Source of the DNA: Pseudomonas putida | Lineage (GTDB): Bacteria; Pseudomonadota; Gammaproteobacteria; Pseudomonadales; Pseudomonadaceae | NCBI RefSeq assembly: GCF_028682635.1 | Contig: NZ_JANHLK010000007.1 | Location: 1-64,000, forward strand | Direction of reading: 5' to 3' | DNA: 64,000 bases | In this document: positions 63,254 to 64,000 of the stretch, piece after piece | Position numbering within the stretch: the stretch's first letter is position 1 | Layout: the number at the start of each line of letters is the position of its first letter | Program-made: the position numbers and the translations under genes | Notes under the pieces: generated by a model | What the model was told of the DNA's origin: nothing | The model's input: only the letters and a program-made list of their open reading frames with translations | Database searches by the model: none

Positions 63254-64000
63254 ACGACCTCCGCGACGGCAGCGACGTTTACCACGCGAGTGGTGGGGTG
63301 GCATTGCTCCCGGGCGCCGACCCAACGCAGGCAGAACGTGCCCTGGCGGACGCCGGCGGTTTGCAGCCAGTTGCTCACTCCGGGGTCCCGCTCACTGAGC
63401 ACCAGCGTCACCCCGCCGTTGTCGTCGTACCGGGCCTGGTGCTTGTTGAAGCAGATGCGGTGGTAGCGGTAGTCCAGCGACTCCATCCAGTAATTGTTGA
63501 TCTGCAGGTTCCAGAAGTCGCAGTCCGGCACCTTATCGATGTGGATGACCAACGCCTCGTCCTCGGCCAGCGCCCAGTGCGAGTGGTAATAGAAAATATT
63601 TGGATCGCCGCCCACCGATTGGCAGAGCGCCTGGTTGGCCGGGGGCAACTGATTGCTGTGCGGCAGGTAGCTTTGGCTCCAGTCGGCGAACAGCCGGGCG
63701 GTGTTCTCGACGAAGCTCGATACCCGCGCCAGGCCTTGTTGGAACGTCGCCGGGTCAAGGGCCAGTGGCTTGGCATCGGTGCCGATGCGTTCAATGCTCA
63801 ACTTGGCCGGCACTTCGCTGCGACGGTCCAGAAACGTCTGGCGGACGATCAAGGCGTTGGTGGCGCCTTCCATTTTCAACCAGTTGCCCGCTTGCGGTTC
63901 GCGGCTGAGGATGATTTCGAAGTTGCCCTGGTCATCGAGTTGTAACTGGCTGGCATCGATGAAGCCGGTCTGGATCAGGGTGCCGTCGGTTTCATAACCG
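63250..64000 (-). CDS. C-terminal part of DUF1214-like protein, cut by the window end
   Basis: The frame is open to the last base, so the gene starts beyond 64000; 249 codons are visible. Near the window end the wording 'LSREPQAGNWLKMEGATNALIVRQTF' resembles DUF1214-type proteins, and 'NYWMESLDYRYHRI' and 'QTAGVRQGTFCLRWVG' follow. It is translationally coupled to the sulfotransferase-like gene. No catalytic motif was recognised; the family assignment is tentative. Confidence 0.6.
   Translation of the reverse strand, partial: GYETDGTLIQTGFIDASQLQLDDQGNFEIILSREPQAGNWLKMEGATNALIVRQTFLDRRSEVPAKLSIERIGTDAKPLALDPATFQQGLARVSSFVENTARLFADWSQSYLPHSNQLPPANQALCQSVGGDPNIFYYHSHWALAEDEALVIHIDKVPDCDFWNLQINNYWMESLDYRYHRICFNKHQARYDDNGGVTLVLSERDPGVSNWLQTAGVRQGTFCLRWVGAREQCHPTTRVVNVAAVAEVV

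Noticed and set aside
1..64000. Prophage, integrase, transposase or toxin-antitoxin genes
   Set aside because: Searched for by reading all plausible products; none was recognised, so the accessory region shows no mobility genes of its own in this window.

Overview
The window is chromosomal DNA of a Pseudomonas, most likely of the fluorescens group. I infer this from the synteny (LysR regulator next to pycA-oadA; tRNA-Arg/His/Leu/His followed by tig-clpP-clpX-lon-hupB-ppiD), the GC-rich codon use with many long antisense open frames, and the REP palindromes of the 'TGTGGGAGC...GCTCGCGA' and 'TGTAGGAGC' types in the gaps. No phage, insertion sequence, CRISPR array or rRNA is visible.

Bases 1-31,300 are mostly core genome. 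In order: a small orphan gene and a LysR regulator divergent from the two-subunit pyruvate carboxylase; an AI-2E permease and three small or secreted proteins; a shikimate-dehydrogenase-like enzyme; YceH; a two-gene acyl-CoA dehydrogenase module (8.9-11.3 kb); a DUF1993 protein; the serine/threonine symporter SstT; an MFS exporter convergent with a NhaR-like regulator; a small lipoprotein and a TerC protein; small acidic proteins; PBP7; FolD. Four tRNA genes follow, then the protein quality-control block tig, clpP, clpX, lon, hupB, ppiD and a DUF2242 lipoprotein. clpX and lon are preceded by heat-shock-type promoter sequences. The hupB-ppiD gap holds what looks like a decayed tRNA-Asp.

Bases 31,500-64,000 are an accessory catabolic region. 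It holds an AraC regulator with a nitrilase-fold protein lacking two catalytic residues; a flavin reductase-MFS-TetR operon; an aldehyde dehydrogenase; a chemoreceptor; a Tat-exported amidase; and a large CoA-dependent degradation cluster. The cluster has a KstD-like flavoprotein beside a Kst4D-like flavoprotein and a hydroxysteroid-dehydrogenase-type SDR. Next comes an operon with a MaoC-DUF35 fusion, a small MaoC protein, a thiolase-fold aldolase candidate and acyl-CoA dehydrogenase pairs. Known counterparts are ChsH2, ChsH1, Ltp2 and ChsE1/ChsE2 of actinobacterial cholesterol side-chain removal. An acyl-CoA ligase and a DUF1329 envelope protein follow. A convergent minus-strand operon (SDR, SRPBCC, SnoaL-like, EthD-like, sulfotransferase-like and a truncated last gene) runs off the right end. 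The gene set suggests activation, desaturation, hydration and aldol cleavage of a steroid-like or other polycyclic isoprenoid acid. No ring-opening genes are in the window, so the substrate is inferred.

The most interesting signal is a sequence shared by four intergenic regions of the accessory region: GTC-N6-GACGATG, followed 19-21 bases later by a -10-like hexamer and GG. Each copy points toward a gene start: flavin reductase, KstD-like, enoyl-CoA hydratase and DUF1329. This links otherwise separate transcription units into one apparent regulon. I have not seen this motif described.
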